From positions 8,404,001 to 8,468,000 of the forward strand of contig NZ_CP128846.1 in the NCBI RefSeq assembly GCF_030388665.1: DNA of 64,000 bases, given 5' to 3'. Below the pieces are notes generated by a model, which was not told the origin of the DNA, searched no databases, and worked only from the letters and a program-made list of their open reading frames with translations. The position numbers and the translations under genes were made by a program. Shown here piece after piece: positions 45,078 through 53,596 of this stretch; within the stretch, counting starts at the first letter, position 1; each line of letters begins with the position of its first letter. The stretch comes from Streptomyces flavofungini (GTDB taxonomy: Bacteria; Actinomycetota; Actinomycetes; Streptomycetales; Streptomycetaceae).

Positions 45078-46034
45078 ATGACACGTTTTGGCTACTTCTT
45101 GGCGAGCGAGGAGTTCACGCCCGCCGAATTGCTGGAGCAGGCACGAGCCGCCGAACAGGCGGGATTCACCGGCCTGGCGATTTCGGACCACTTCCACCCG
45201 TGGACGGATGAGCAGGGGCAGAGCCCCTTTGTGTGGTCGATGATCGGTGCGCTCGCCCAGGTGACGTCACTGCCGGTGACGACGTTCGTGACCTGCCCCA
45301 CCGTCCGTATGCATCCGGCGGTCAACGCTCAGGCGGTCGCCACCTCGGGGGTGCTCACCGGCGGCCGATTCCGGTTCGGTGTGGGCAGCGGTGAGGCGCT
45401 GAACGAGCACATCCTGGGCGATGCCTGGCCGGCCGTGGACGTCCGTCTGGAGATGCTGGAGGAGGCCGTCCACGTCATCCGGATCCTGCAGAGCGGGGAG
45501 GAGGTCACGCACCGCGGCAAGCACTACACGGTGGAGAACGCCCGGCTGTACACCGTGCCCGATGAGCCGGTGCCGATCTACGTGTCCGGGTTCGGGCCCA
45601 AGGCCGCGGCGCTGGCTGGGCGGATCGGGGACGGGTTCGTGACGATGACGCCGGACGCCGATCTGGTGGGGCAGTTCCGGCGTGCGGGAGGCGGGCAGAA
45701 GCCCGTGCTCGGGGGCGTGAAGGTGTGCTGGGGCACCGACCGCGACCAGGCGGTCAAGACGGCTCACCGGCTGTGGCCGACCCAGTTCCTGCCGGGGGAG
45801 CTGGGGCAGGTGCTGCCGGACCCGGCGCACTTCGAGCAGGCGGTGACGCTCGTGACCGAGGAGGCCGTCGCCGACGGCATGGTGTGCGGCGACGACGTGG
45901 ACGAGCACGTCGGAGCTGTCAAGGCGTACACGGATGCCGGGTTCGACGAGGTGTACGTCGGCCAGATCGGGCCCGACCAGCAGGGTTTCTTCGACTTCTA
46001 CCGCAGCGAGGTCCTGCCGCGGCTGGCGGGCTGA
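45078..46034 (+). CDS. LLM-class F420-dependent oxidoreductase
   Basis: A 318-residue luciferase-like monooxygenase-fold protein: TRFGYFLASEEFTPAELLEQ, GFTGLAISDHFHPWTDEQGQ, and the nonprolyl cis-peptide region VTTFVTCPTVRMHPAVNAQA. It closely resembles the F420-dependent glucose-6-phosphate dehydrogenase-related group. It ends QIGPDQQGFFDFYRSEVLPR. It probably reduces or oxidises an unknown substrate with F420 as the hydride carrier. GAGGAGA precedes the ATG. Confidence 0.88.
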   Translation: MTRFGYFLASEEFTPAELLEQARAAEQAGFTGLAISDHFHPWTDEQGQSPFVWSMIGALAQVTSLPVTTFVTCPTVRMHPAVNAQAVATSGVLTGGRFRFGVGSGEALNEHILGDAWPAVDVRLEMLEEAVHVIRILQSGEEVTHRGKHYTVENARLYTVPDEPVPIYVSGFGPKAAALAGRIGDGFVTMTPDADLVGQFRRAGGGQKPVLGGVKVCWGTDRDQAVKTAHRLWPTQFLPGELGQVLPDPAHFEQAVTLVTEEAVADGMVCGDDVDEHVGAVKAYTDAGFDEVYVGQIGPDQQGFFDFYRSEVLPRLAG

Positions 46035-46099
46035 TGGCGTCGACGTCGGCACGGCCCCATGCCCCGGCGCCGCCGCGCCCCCGCCCGCATCCTGGCCCC

Positions 46100-46518
46100 G
46101 TACGGCGTGGACGCGCCCCAGGCCGACACGTGGCTGCTGCTGCACGCCCTGAGGCACCCCTCCAGCGTCTGCCAGCGGGTCCTGGAACGGCAGAACGCCG
46201 ATGCGTCGGCGACCGACGACGACCAAGGGCGCCCCCTCCTGTACGGCAAGGTGGCCGCGGTCGCCGTGGTCGGCAACGAGGACGGGGCGCACGAGGTGAG
46301 CGCGGACGTCTTCCAGGGCCTGAACGACGTCGGATTCTCGCTTGCCCCGGGCGCTGTCACGTACTGGGTGGGGGGAAGGCCCAGCACGGCACCGACTACC
46401 AGGATCTCGACGAGACGCCCGAGCCGTGGCGGACACGACGCACACACTCGCCGTCAACGTCGAAAACGCCGTCCACCTCGCTCAGCTCCTGAGGAACCTT
46501 CCGTACCCCATTGGCTGA
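46100..46518 (+). pseudogene. Flavodoxin-like NAD(P)H oxidoreductase remnant
   Basis: Frame one reads QGRPLLYGKVAAVAVVGNED, GAHEVSADVFQGLNDVGFSL and TYWVG; a slip in the G run at 46371-46376 moves to KAQHGTDYQDLDETPEPW; a second shift gives ADTTHTLAVNVENAVHLAQL and ends YPIG at 46518. The N-terminal FMN-binding half is missing. Confidence 0.7.
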
Positions 46519-46558
46519 CCCGCACCCGCCATCGCTACCGCACAGAAGGGCGACTCCC

Positions 46559-47125
46559 ATGACAGACCGACGACTCGAAGGCCGTAGCGTGCTGACCCTC
46601 GTCACCAACTACGGCGTCGAACAGGACGAACTGTTCGTCCCGCTCCGGAAGTTGCAAGCGGCCGGTGCCGACGTCACCGTCGCCGCGGTCAGCACGGACC
46701 CCGTCCGGACGCTGCAAGGGGACAAGGACCCCGGAGAGAGCATGGACCCGGACGTCTCCCACGAAGCCCTCGGCGCCGCCCCGCACGACCTCCTGCTCAT
46801 CCCCGGCGGCACCCTCAACGCCGACCACCTGCGCCTGGAGAGGGCCGCCGTCGACACCGTGAAGGCGTTCGCCGCGAGCGGTCGCCCGGTCGCCGCCATC
46901 TGTCACGGGCCATGGGCGTTGGTCGAGGCCGACGTAGTGCGGGGAAAGACCCTCACCTCATACCCGTCCCTGCGGACCGACATCACCAACGCCGGCGCCA
47001 AGAGCTGGGTGGACGAGCCCGTCGTCGTCGATCCGGACGGCGACTACCCGCTGATCACTTCTCGTACGCCGAAGGACCTCGACGCCTTCGTCTCGGCCAT
47101 CTGCGGTCAGCTGGGAGGGAGTTGA
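46559..47125 (+). CDS. DJ-1/PfpI family protein
   Basis: A 188-residue PfpI-type protein. The nucleophile is C115 in VAAICHGPWALVEADVV, with the upstream LLLIPGGTLNADHLR motif and a terminal TPKDLDAFVSAICGQL helix. Members are deglycases, glyoxalases or intracellular proteases; true activity unknown. An AGAAGGG site precedes the ATG. It is distinct from the Hsp31-like protein at 10868. Confidence 0.88.
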   Translation: MTDRRLEGRSVLTLVTNYGVEQDELFVPLRKLQAAGADVTVAAVSTDPVRTLQGDKDPGESMDPDVSHEALGAAPHDLLLIPGGTLNADHLRLERAAVDTVKAFAASGRPVAAICHGPWALVEADVVRGKTLTSYPSLRTDITNAGAKSWVDEPVVVDPDGDYPLITSRTPKDLDAFVSAICGQLGGS

Positions 47126-47209
47126 CGGCTCCGGGCCTGGATGTGCGTGCCGTCCCTTTGGGGCACCCGATGTGGTCCAGGCGTCCCTCCCGGACCCGAA
47201 GGAGCCCAT

Positions 47210-47760
47210 GTGAGCGAGGACATCTCCGTCATCGGATTGGACGAAGCGAACCTGCCTACGCCGCGCGCGGCCGCCGCCGGCCGCGACTGCCGGTCCACCG
47301 CCTTTGGCCATCGAGGAACCGCAGGACGGCGAGGTGTCCGTACCGGATCGGCTCGTCCGCGCCCGCCGCGTGCCCGACGCCTTCGAGGGCACGGTCGACG
47401 CCATCACCGGCTATGGGGGCTTCCCGGTCTCCACCATGGTGTCGATCCTCGCCCGCGAGTACGGCACCCGCGCCGCCGACCTCGCCTCGATCGTCCAGCG
47501 CGAGCACAAGTCCTGGAGTCGCCTGGAGCAGCGAGCTGCCGCTCCGAACCTCACCCGCCGCGACAGCGGCGACACCCCTGGCGTCGCCCAGGCATTCCCC
47601 GCAGGCCACCGGATCCGCCTGTCCCTGTCCACCTCCTACTGGCTCTGGATCGGCCACCACCGCGCCCCGTCCTCCTCTCGAACCACGAAGGCACCAGCAC
47701 TCTGGCGCTGCCCGGCATGCAGGACCGGTACGGTGCGCTGTGCGCGGACCTGGCCGTGAC
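47210..47760 (+). pseudogene. Chimeric remnant: ATP-grasp N-terminus joined to CocE/NonD hydrolase C-terminus
   Basis: A GTG with AAGGAG starts VSEDISVIGLDEANLPTPRA, the beginning of an ATP-grasp ligase-like protein. After a frameshift near 47300 the same protein continues (DAFEGTVDAITGYGGFPVST, MVSILAREYGTRAADLASIV, QREHKSWSRLEQ). At about 47525 it switches to AQAFPAGHRIRLSLSTSYWL, a CocE/NonD-hydrolase C-terminal strand pair, then loses frame again. Both parents are truncated. Confidence 0.6.
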
Positions 47761-47811
47761 CCGGCCGCGAGAGCGGATCCGGCAACCAGCAAGAAGCTTG
47801 ATCCAGGCCAC

Positions 47812-48168
47812 TCAGAAGTCAGTTGAGGGGCCCCCGGGCTCCGGTGGCTTCCGAGGGTGAGTGAGGAGGCTCTCGACTCCGACAATTTGGAGCAGCCTCC
47901 AAACGATCGCGGACGCGTGAGGCACGGTCATGTCGCCGCCCGCCAGTCGGCAGTGGCGCAGATGGGCGAGCAACGCGTTGATCCCCGAGGAGTCGATGAA
48001 GGAGACCTCGGTCAGGTCCAGCTCGATCTGTCGGTGCAGCAGGGGCGCCAGGGCGGCTCGAAGCACGGGTACGCTCGCCACGTCCAGGTCCCCGCGCACG
48101 CGGACGAGTGCCGGGTCGAGTCCCGCGACGACGTCGACGTGCAGCGGTAGGGGCGAGGAAGGAGCCAT
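47812..48168 (-). CDS. STAS-domain anti-sigma factor antagonist
   Basis: A 118-residue protein from the ATG at 48168; an upstream GTG at 48210 would add 14 residues but lacks a ribosome site. The STAS fold reads VRVRGDLDVASVPVLRAALA, IELDLTEVSFIDSSGINALL, with the phosphorylatable serine in FIDSSG. Such proteins release SigB-type sigma factors from anti-sigma kinases, so it may connect with the sigma factor at 28578 (inference). Confidence 0.87.
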   Translation of the reverse strand: MAPSSPLPLHVDVVAGLDPALVRVRGDLDVASVPVLRAALAPLLHRQIELDLTEVSFIDSSGINALLAHLRHCRLAGGDMTVPHASAIVWRLLQIVGVESLLTHPRKPPEPGGPSTDF

Positions 48169-48542
48169 CCATGCCTTACTCGTTGAGGACCGAAGTGCTG
48201 GAGCGTTCACGCACCGTGTCCACGGTAGTGATGCCCCGCTGTATCTGGAAACTCACCACGAGACGGGGGCCTTGAGGGTCGGATCGGGCACGTCCTCATC
48301 GGCGCGGGCCCGCTGGCGCTCCGACGGCGGCAGCCCCTTCGGGCCTCGTCCGTCGAGGGCGGTGTGACGTGGATTGCGGCTTCTGGGTCCACAGGGCACT
48401 CGAATCCGCTCGTGTGGTGACCCTTGCCGGGATCACGCAGGCTGATCCCCCGGTACGGCACGGGCAGCCGGAACTCCGCCCGCGCCGGCGGTGCGGGCGG
48501 AGCCGTGGTGGGGGGCGGCGCTCGTGGCGCGCTGTCGCTGCC
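48169..48542. other. About 370 bp, no recognisable gene
   Basis: A minus-strand frame (VPYRGISLRDPGKGHHTSGF) starts protein-like but becomes arginine/proline-rich. No clear repeat or hairpin stands out. It may hold the end of a decayed gene downstream of the cNMP-binding protein. Confidence 0.35.
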
Positions 48543-48986
48543 TCAGGGGGCGTACAGGTCGAGCAGCCGGACGCGGGCCGACTGCAGGCGGTGCGCGAGT
48601 ACCCTGCCGACCCACTGGCCGACGGCTGAGCCGAGCTGCGGGTCGTCCTCGCACATGAGTCGCACCGTCGTCGCGTCGAACTCGTAGGCGCGCACCTGCG
48701 TCGTCGCCTCGGCGCCGAGCTGCCACACGTACGGCGGGAACAGCCAGGACCAGCCCACCAGTTCGTCGAAGCCGACAGTCTCGATGATGGATGACCGGCG
48801 CCCCGGCACATGCATGTCGAGGGTGACGGTTCCGGTGCGGACGATCCAGAACCGATTGGCGCGTGCGCCCTCCTCGAACAGCCTGGTGCCCTGGCGGATG
48901 GTGACCTCGCGGGCGACGCACAGCAGACGGGCGCGGTGCGCCGAGGACAGGGCACGCGTCATGCGGGTGGTTGACGTGGTGTTCAT
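48543..48986 (-). CDS. Single-domain cyclic nucleotide-binding protein
   Basis: A 147-residue protein from an ATG with AAGGGG. The cNMP-binding beta roll is visible: [60 protein letters not shown]. There is no DNA-binding domain; it ends LLDLYAP. Its ATG overlaps the stop of the 4Fe-4S remnant (ATGA, 48983-48986), so it was once coupled to that redox gene. Such proteins accompany hydrogenase or sulfite reductase-like operons. Confidence 0.85.
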   Translation of the reverse strand: MNTTSTTRMTRALSSAHRARLLCVAREVTIRQGTRLFEEGARANRFWIVRTGTVTLDMHVPGRRSSIIETVGFDELVGWSWLFPPYVWQLGAEATTQVRAYEFDATTVRLMCEDDPQLGSAVGQWVGRVLAHRLQSARVRLLDLYAP

Positions 48987-49437
48987 GGCTGTGGCCCCTT
49001 GTCGTGGCGCGCCGACCCGTCGTCGTGCGCGGTGGTCTGGTCGGGGGCCGCCGCATCGCGCCCGGCGACCAGTGCGGCGACCTCCTCGGTGGTGTCGATC
49101 CCGGCCCGGCACCACGCGACGCAGCGCCCGCAGCCGACGTAGCCGCTGCTGCCGAACTGGTCGTGCCAGGTGGAGAGTCCGCCGGACACCGCACCCGGTG
49201 CCGGGCTGCTCGTCGTCGGTCGGCGGGTGCGGGAACGTCCCCGCGTCGGACCACGGACGGGGCCCGTGGCCCACCACGTGATCCACCGCGTGACATGTCC
49301 GGTGGCGGTCGTGCCGCACCGGCAGCGCGTCAGCCGTCGAGCGGCCGGCGCGCCGTGAGGCGTGGGGACGGTGGCCCTCCGTGAGCCGCGACGACCAGTC
49401 TCTGGAGCGTGGACGCGTCCAGCAGGGCAGCACTCAT
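48983..49437 (-). pseudogene. 4Fe-4S dicluster protein with a large internal deletion
   Basis: An excellent ribosome site (GGAGGAG) and ATG at 49437 start [18 protein letters not shown], like hydrogenase/sulfite reductase iron-sulfur subunits. Family similarity then vanishes and returns in another frame at [20 protein letters not shown] and [16 protein letters not shown], the C-terminal cluster motif, ending at the TGA at 48983. Most of the roughly 1-kb gene is missing. The first expected cluster cysteine is tyrosine (GYVGCGRC). Confidence 0.75.
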
Positions 49438-49612
49438 CAGGAACTCCTCCCTGCCCGTACCGACGCCCGTACCGACGATGCGGCGGGGCGATGCGGTGAG
49501 CACATCCAGCGTGGCGCCGTGGCCGACCGCGGGGGAGGGGCCGCAAGGCCTCGCGCGGTGCCGTACGGCCCCGCGGCGGTCACTCCCGTGTGGAGTCCGC
49601 AGCCGCAGGACG

Positions 49613-50077
49613 TCACAGGGTGCTCCCGCTGCCGTGCGGGGCGTACAGATCGAGGAGTCGCGTGCGTGTCGAGTGCAACCGGTGGGCGACGACGCCACCC
49701 ACCCACTCGGCGATGTGCCGACCGAACTCGGGGTCCTCCTGGCACATGGCCCGCACCACGGCCGCGTCGAACTCGTGGGCCCGCACAGGCGCCGTCGCCT
49801 CGCCGCCCAGATGCCAGACGTACGGAGCGAACAGCCAGGACCAGCCGATGAGCTGGCCGTGGCCGAGGGTCTCGACGACCGCCGCGCGACGGCCAGGGAC
49901 GTGCAGGTCCAACGCGACCGTACCGGTACGGATGATCCAGAACCGGTCGGCGTGCCCGCCCTCCTCGAAGAGCCGGGAGCTCTGCGCGAACGACACCTCG
50001 CGGGCGATGTCCATCAGCCGCCGCTGGTCCGCCGGGGGCAGCGCCTTGAGCGTGCTCGGCACGGGGAACTGGTTCAT
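49613..50077 (-). CDS. Single-domain cyclic nucleotide-binding protein (paralogue)
   Basis: A 154-residue protein from an ATG with GGAGGC. It parallels the protein at 48543 almost residue for residue (SSRLFEEGGHADRFWIIRTG, VALDLHVPGRRAAVVETLGH, LIGWSWLFAPYVWHLGGEAT, LLDLYAPHGSGSTL). The two genes flank the collapsed iron-sulfur gene in the same direction, suggesting tandem duplication of a redox-sensor gene. Confidence 0.85.
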   Translation of the reverse strand: MNQFPVPSTLKALPPADQRRLMDIAREVSFAQSSRLFEEGGHADRFWIIRTGTVALDLHVPGRRAAVVETLGHGQLIGWSWLFAPYVWHLGGEATAPVRAHEFDAAVVRAMCQEDPEFGRHIAEWVGGVVAHRLHSTRTRLLDLYAPHGSGSTL

Positions 50078-50254
50078 GGCGTGCCTCCAGAAGGGGTGTG
50101 AGCACTCGCCGCTTCCCATGATGTTCCCGGGCCGCACCGCGGCCCAAGGGCCCAACGGCTCTGTTGCGGACCGTTCGGCAGTGCCCGAGCAGCCGCTGTC
50201 GAATGTGATCGGGGCGCAGCGGCTCGCTGAGCACCGACCCCCGCCGGTCAGTCC

Positions 50255-51139
50255 CTAGCCCACGCGCTGCAGCGCCTTCTCCCGGCGCTCCGCCACCCCC
50301 GACCCCGACTCGCGCCGGGCCATCCGGCGCAGCACGACCGGGGCGAGGGCCAGGCCGAGCACCGCCCAGGCGCCGAGGACCGCGGCCGTCTCCAGGTGGC
50401 GCCAGGAGGCGGCGATCTCCACGTGCGCCGCGGCGTCGGGGAGCAGGGCGGAGCGCATGCCGAGTCCGAGCCAGTAGACGGGGAAGCACTGGGCGAGGAT
50501 CTGGAGCCAGTCGGGTAGGGCGGTGACGGGGTAGAAGATGCCGGAGATCGAGATCATGCCGATGACGGGGAGCTGGATGAGGCCCTGACTGCGGGCGCTG
50601 GGGAACAGGGAGCCGAGGATCGCGCCGATGGGCAGCGTCGCCACCATCCCGAGGACCAGGATCCACAGCAGCGTCAGCCAGGCCCCCGCGCTGTCCGCCG
50701 CCAGGCCGTCGATCAGGAACATGCCGGGGACGAGGAGGATCGCCAGGTCCGCGATGAGGCCCCCGGCGACGGAGATCACCTTGCCGGTCAGATAGCCGCG
50801 CATCCCGCCCGGCGTCGCCTTGGCCCGCAGCAGGGTGCCGTCCTCCCGCTCGGCCGTGAGGACCTGGCTCATCGTGACCATGCCCATCGCCGCGTTCATG
50901 CCGAGGATGCTCGGCAGCGCGAGGGTGCCGAGCAGCAGCCCGCTCCCTCCGAACTCCGCGTCCCGCATGAAGAACAGCGCCACGAGCATCAGCACCGGCC
51001 AGAGCAGATGCGACACCAGCTCCGCGCCGTTGGTGAACGACTGGCGGAGTTCGATCGCGCCGCGTTCGCAGCCCGCTCGCAGAGCCGTGGCCGTGGGGTG
51101 CGCCGGACGCGTCCGGCGCACGGGGACGACGGTGCTCAT
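50255..51139 (-). CDS. ABC-2 type transporter permease
   Basis: A 294-residue permease with six predicted helices (LVSHLLWPVLMLVALFFM, LAILLVPGMFLIDGLA, LTLLWILVLGMVATLPIGAI and others) and the ABC-2 motif GMVTMSQVLTAEREDGTLLR. Its ATG overlaps the stop of the ATPase gene (ATGA at 51136-51139). Together they form a DrrAB-like exporter of drugs or lipids. Confidence 0.9.
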   Translation of the reverse strand: MSTVVPVRRTRPAHPTATALRAGCERGAIELRQSFTNGAELVSHLLWPVLMLVALFFMRDAEFGGSGLLLGTLALPSILGMNAAMGMVTMSQVLTAEREDGTLLRAKATPGGMRGYLTGKVISVAGGLIADLAILLVPGMFLIDGLAADSAGAWLTLLWILVLGMVATLPIGAILGSLFPSARSQGLIQLPVIGMISISGIFYPVTALPDWLQILAQCFPVYWLGLGMRSALLPDAAAHVEIAASWRHLETAAVLGAWAVLGLALAPVVLRRMARRESGSGVAERREKALQRVG

Positions 51140-52104
51140 CGGGTCACCTCCGTCGCGCGCCTTTCACGCGCGACGGCCGCCGAGCCGTCGCCGTCGTCAC
51201 CGCCGCTCCCGGGCTCGCGCACCAGCGCCATGTACGTGTCCTCCAAGGAGGCCCGGCGGACGGACAGGTCACCGATCGCCTCACCGTGCTCGGCGAACAG
51301 CTCCCTGACGAACCGCGTCGAATCACCGGTCGAGTACGTGAACTGCCGCCCCTCGCACGTCCAGCTCACCTCGTCCGCCGCGGCGGCCGTGCGGGCCAGG
51401 TCGGCCGCGGAGCCGTCCGCGACGATCCGGCCACCGGAGAGGATCATGATGCGGTCGGCCAGCTTGTCCGCCTCCGCGAGGTCGTGCGTGGTCAGCAGGA
51501 TCGTGGTCCGGTGGTCGGCGGCCAGGCCGTGGACCAGGTCGTGGAACTCGTGGCGTGCCCGTGGGTCGAGGCCCGCCGTCGGCTCGTCGAGGAAGAGGAG
51601 TTCGGGGCGACCGACGAGGCCGATCGCCACGTCGAGGCGGCGCCGCTGCCCGCCGGACAGCGTCCGGACCTTGTCGCCCGCCTGCGCCGACAGGCCCACG
51701 GCGGCGAGGAGTTCGTCGGCGCCCCAGGGCCGTGGTACCGCCTCGGTGGCGTACGGGACGTAGTACCTGCCCAAGTGCGTCAGCAACTCCCGCACCCGCC
51801 ACTTGCCGTGGTCGCGCCACGACTGCAGGACGACACCCAGTCGGGCCCGCCACGCCTCGTCGCCGCGCGCCGGGTCCGTGCCGAGGACCCGGACCCGGCC
51901 GGCCGAGCGCATCCGGAAGCCCTCCAGGATCTCGATCGTGGTCGTCTTGCCCGCGCCGTTCGGCCCCAGCAGGGCCAGCACCTCGCCGTGCCGCGCGCGG
52001 AACGTCACATCCCGCAGGACGTCGGCCGTGCCGTAGCGCATGCGCAGCCCGTCGACGTCGAGCACGACGTCGTCCTCGCCGGCCTTCGTGGTCGTCATCG
52101 TCAT
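51136..52104 (-). CDS. ABC transporter ATP-binding protein
   Basis: A 322-residue ATPase from the ATG at 52104: Walker A GPNGAGKTT at 47-55, signature LSGGQ at 149-153, Walker B LLFLDEP at 169-175, switch His in LLTTHDLAEADKLADR. The frame stays open upstream into Asn-Pro-Ala repeats (52165-52240, GAACCCTGC-like 9-bp units) that look non-native, so the later start is preferred although its ribosome site is weak. It is divergent from a GbsR/MarR regulator. Confidence 0.9.
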   Translation of the reverse strand: MTMTTTKAGEDDVVLDVDGLRMRYGTADVLRDVTFRARHGEVLALLGPNGAGKTTTIEILEGFRMRSAGRVRVLGTDPARGDEAWRARLGVVLQSWRDHGKWRVRELLTHLGRYYVPYATEAVPRPWGADELLAAVGLSAQAGDKVRTLSGGQRRRLDVAIGLVGRPELLFLDEPTAGLDPRARHEFHDLVHGLAADHRTTILLTTHDLAEADKLADRIMILSGGRIVADGSAADLARTAAAADEVSWTCEGRQFTYSTGDSTRFVRELFAEHGEAIGDLSVRRASLEDTYMALVREPGSGGDDGDGSAAVARERRATEVTR

Positions 52105-52295
52105 CAATTCACCGTGATCGCAGGGGGAAGGGGGATCGCTCGCCAGGTTCATCAGGGTCATCAGGTCCGTCAGGTTGGCCGGATTCGCAGGGTCGGCAGG
52201 GTTCGCAGGGTTTGCCGGGGTCACTGGTTCCGCTGGGTTCGTTGGAGTGGCCGGGTACGACGGGTGGCCCACCAGAGTTGAGCGGATGTGAAAGC

Positions 52296-52420
52296 TACGT
52301 TGCGTTCATGGGAGCGTCAATCGATTCCGAAGGCAGTGGCGGTCGTGCAAGTGGCTACTTCCGTCGATCAGTGCAATGGAGTTGAAGGTGAATGCAACGT
52401 CGGTCGAAGTAGCGTTGCAA
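52296..52420. promoter_or_regulatory. Repeated GTTGC/GCAAC elements in the divergent ABC-regulator promoter
   Basis: TGCAACG (52393-52399) and CGTTGCA (52413-52419) form a perfect 7-bp inverted repeat with a 13-bp centre. A further TACGTTGC (52296-52303) lies on the transporter side. The 213-bp gap between the genes holds these and no other gene. They are candidate operators for the HTH-GbsR protein. Confidence 0.5.
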
Positions 52421-52485
52421 TGAGGTGTCCGTGAAGGCACACTGGCCACCTCATCGACCGGCGGCGGGGAGCGGAGGGCTCGACG

Positions 52486-53454
52486 ATGCCCGGAGGCAGG
52501 CTGACCCACGAGGACCGGCGGCGGATCGCGACGGGGCTCACCGACGGGCTCGGGTACGCGGAGATCGCCCGGCGGCTCGGCAGGCCGACGTCCACCGTCA
52601 GCAGGGAGGTGGCCCGCAACGGCGGCCCCCGGGGCTACCGTGCCGAGCACGCCCACCACGCCACCGCGCGCCGCGCCCGCAGGACCGCCCCGGCCCCGTA
52701 CGACCTGCCGTCCGCCGACCGCGCCGCCGACGCCGACCGCCGCGCCGACCCGGCGGCGGCGCACGGCCGCGACCCCGAAGCGGTACGCGGCTTCGTGGAC
52801 CAGTTCGCGGAGCTGATGGTGCACACCGGGCTGCCCCGCATGGCCGCCCGGGTCCTCGCGAGCCTCGTCACGGCCGACTCCGGGGCGCTGACCGCGGCCG
52901 ACCTGACGCGCCGCCTGCGGGTCAGCCCCGCCTCCGTGTCGAAGGCCGTCGCCTACCTGGAACGCCTGGAGCTGCTGCGCCGCGAGCGCCACGCCGTCGG
53001 GCGCCGCGAGGCGTACGTCATCGACGACGACGTCTGGCTGCGCACCTGGCTGACCAGCGCCCGTACGCACGCGATGATGGCGGACACCGCCCAGGCGGGC
53101 GTCGACATCCTCGACCCCGGTACACCCGCGGGCGCCCGTCTCGACCACATGCGGCAGTTCTTCACGAGCCTCAGCGACGACATGGCCGGGGGCACCGCGG
53201 CGGAGGCCTTCGCCGACGCCCTCACCGTCCTCGCCGCCCTCGTGCACGCCCAAGTCCCCCTGAAGGTCGCCCAGCTGGCGGACTCGCTGGGCTGGACCGA
53301 GGAGCGCGTCACCACGGCCCTGCACGACGCCGAGCAGCACCCGGACATCGCGGATCCGGTGGCCCCGCGCCGCACGGCACCGGACACGTACGCCGTCGTC
53401 GCCAGGGAGGAACGGCTCAGCGCCGCCCAGCGCGCCGCCCTGACCCGGCGCTGA
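52486..53454 (+). CDS. GbsR/MarR regulator with an extra IS30-type N-terminal HTH
   Basis: A 322-residue protein. Residues 5-50 form a helix-turn-helix like that of IS30 transposases (LTHEDRRRIATGLTDGLGYA, EIARRLGRPTSTVSREVARN), then a linker and a GbsR/MarR winged-helix domain (FVDQFAELMVHTGLPRMAAR, LRVSPASVSKAVAYLERLEL). Two DNA-binding modules could contact spaced sites. It is divergent from the ABC exporter, its likely target. Confidence 0.88.
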   Translation: MPGGRLTHEDRRRIATGLTDGLGYAEIARRLGRPTSTVSREVARNGGPRGYRAEHAHHATARRARRTAPAPYDLPSADRAADADRRADPAAAHGRDPEAVRGFVDQFAELMVHTGLPRMAARVLASLVTADSGALTAADLTRRLRVSPASVSKAVAYLERLELLRRERHAVGRREAYVIDDDVWLRTWLTSARTHAMMADTAQAGVDILDPGTPAGARLDHMRQFFTSLSDDMAGGTAAEAFADALTVLAALVHAQVPLKVAQLADSLGWTEERVTTALHDAEQHPDIADPVAPRRTAPDTYAVVAREERLSAAQRAALTRR

Positions 53455-53475
53455 CCGCACGCGGTCGCGTACCGC

Positions 53476-53519
53476 GGCAGAGCCGGTCGGCCCCCTCGCC
53501 GGGCCGGTTCGCCTCTGCC
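53476..53519 (+). terminator. Hairpin after the GbsR/MarR gene
   Basis: GGCAGAG (53476-53482) pairs with CTCTGCC (53513-53519), with an inner CCGG/CCGG pairing. It lies 22 bp after the regulator stop. Confidence 0.5.
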
Positions 53520-53596
53520 CGGACCCGGCCGGGACATGCCAGCGTCGGGGTGGGGTCCGCCGGGGCGAGCGGCGGGTCCCGCCAGCGAGCGCGGGC

